Assembly (NCBI GenBank): GCA_002438905.1
Contig: DJSA01000017.1
Coordinates: forward strand, 1 to 5,607
DNA: 5,607 nucleotides
Reading direction: 5' to 3'
Source: Bacteroidales bacterium UBA6346
GTDB taxonomy: Bacteria; Bacteroidota; Bacteroidia; Bacteroidales; UBA932
A program made the position numbers and the translations under genes. Below the pieces are notes generated by a model that was not told the DNA's origin, searched no databases, and was given only the letters and a program-made list of their open reading frames with translations. Position 1 is the first letter of the stretch. Every line of letters begins with the position of its first letter. This document shows positions 5,317 to 5,607 of this stretch, in pieces.

Positions 5317-5607
5317 ATGAAATCTTACAGAATCCTCTCTGTTGCGGCGATTGCGGCCGCCTTGCTGGCCGGCTGCACCCGTGGGGCAAAAGTTACTGTG
5401 ACCGGAAACTCCGGCAGCGACATCGTCGTCAAGGCTCTTGACGTCAATAAGTACACTGTTCTGGACACGCTCGAACTGGGCAAGTCCGGAAAGTCTGTCT
5501 GCAAGGTAGCCCTCGAAAAGGGCCAGCCTGAGTTCATCTACCTCTATGACGGCCAGAAGAAGGTCGCATCGCTGCTGCTTGAGCGCGGTGACAAGGTGGA
5601 TGTCATT
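5317..5607 (+). CDS. Lipoprotein with DUF4369-like N-terminal domain, 3' end outside the window
   Basis: The first 97 codons, starting at ATG 5317, are seen; the frame is open to the right edge. Residues 1-19 are a lipoprotein signal peptide (charged start MKSYR, then a hydrophobic Ala/Leu core) ending in the lipobox LAGC, with Cys20 as the lipidated residue, so the mature protein should be anchored in the envelope. The next part (VTVTGNSGSDIVVKALDV, YTVLDTLELGKSGK, QPEFIYLYDGQKKVASLLLERGDKVDV) resembles the DUF4369 beta-domain that precedes thioredoxin-like TlpA/ResA domains in many Bacteroidales lipoproteins. Whether a thioredoxin domain with a CxxC motif follows cannot be seen. The start lies 61 bases after the HIT gene and right behind its terminator; I see no clear promoter of its own. 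Confidence 0.85.
   Translation, partial: MKSYRILSVAAIAAALLAGCTRGAKVTVTGNSGSDIVVKALDVNKYTVLDTLELGKSGKSVCKVALEKGQPEFIYLYDGQKKVASLLLERGDKVDVI

Overview
The window looks like a piece of a Bacteroidales (Bacteroidetes) chromosome, most likely a gut-type lineage. The evidence is a Bacteroidetes-style promoter (TTG, 19 bases, TAnnTTTG) upstream of greA, start codons without Shine-Dalgarno sequences, a eukaryotic-like (GT3) glycogen synthase joined to an alpha-glucan phosphorylase, the neighbouring pair greA and HIT protein, and a DUF4369-like lipoprotein. All genes seen are on the + strand. I cannot name a genus from this sequence.

Layout. (1) Positions 1-2933 hold the 3' part of a large gene that enters from the left edge. 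Its first ~100 codons are the C-terminal end of a GT3 glycogen synthase, carrying the E-x7-E catalytic motif. After a short linker the same frame continues into a complete ~855-residue GT35 phosphorylase. The synthase and the degrading enzyme are therefore one polypeptide, or at least one reading frame. (2) ribF (2924-3910) overlaps it by 10 bases and encodes the bifunctional riboflavin kinase/FAD synthetase. It has an unusually short N-terminus and an extra ~34-residue loop in the kinase domain. (3) Positions 3911-4324 are a 414-base gap without a convincing gene. It holds a 23-bp tandem repeat that starts inside the end of ribF, an AT-rich stretch with small palindromes, a strong promoter, and a ~125-base leader with two terminator-like hairpins. 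(4) greA (4325-4792) and a HIT-family nucleotide hydrolase (4854-5255) form a short operon closed by a strong intrinsic terminator (5263-5307). (5) A lipoprotein gene starts at 5317 and runs off the right edge.

The genes form three transcriptional blocks: glycogen enzyme plus ribF, greA plus HIT, and the lipoprotein. Most content is housekeeping. The parts worth a second look are the synthase-phosphorylase fusion, the ribF anomalies with the repeat at its stop codon, and the greA leader, whose layout resembles the attenuated greA leader (GraL) of E. coli without obvious sequence kinship. I found no clear sign of a defence system, CRISPR array, insertion sequence or other new mobile system.
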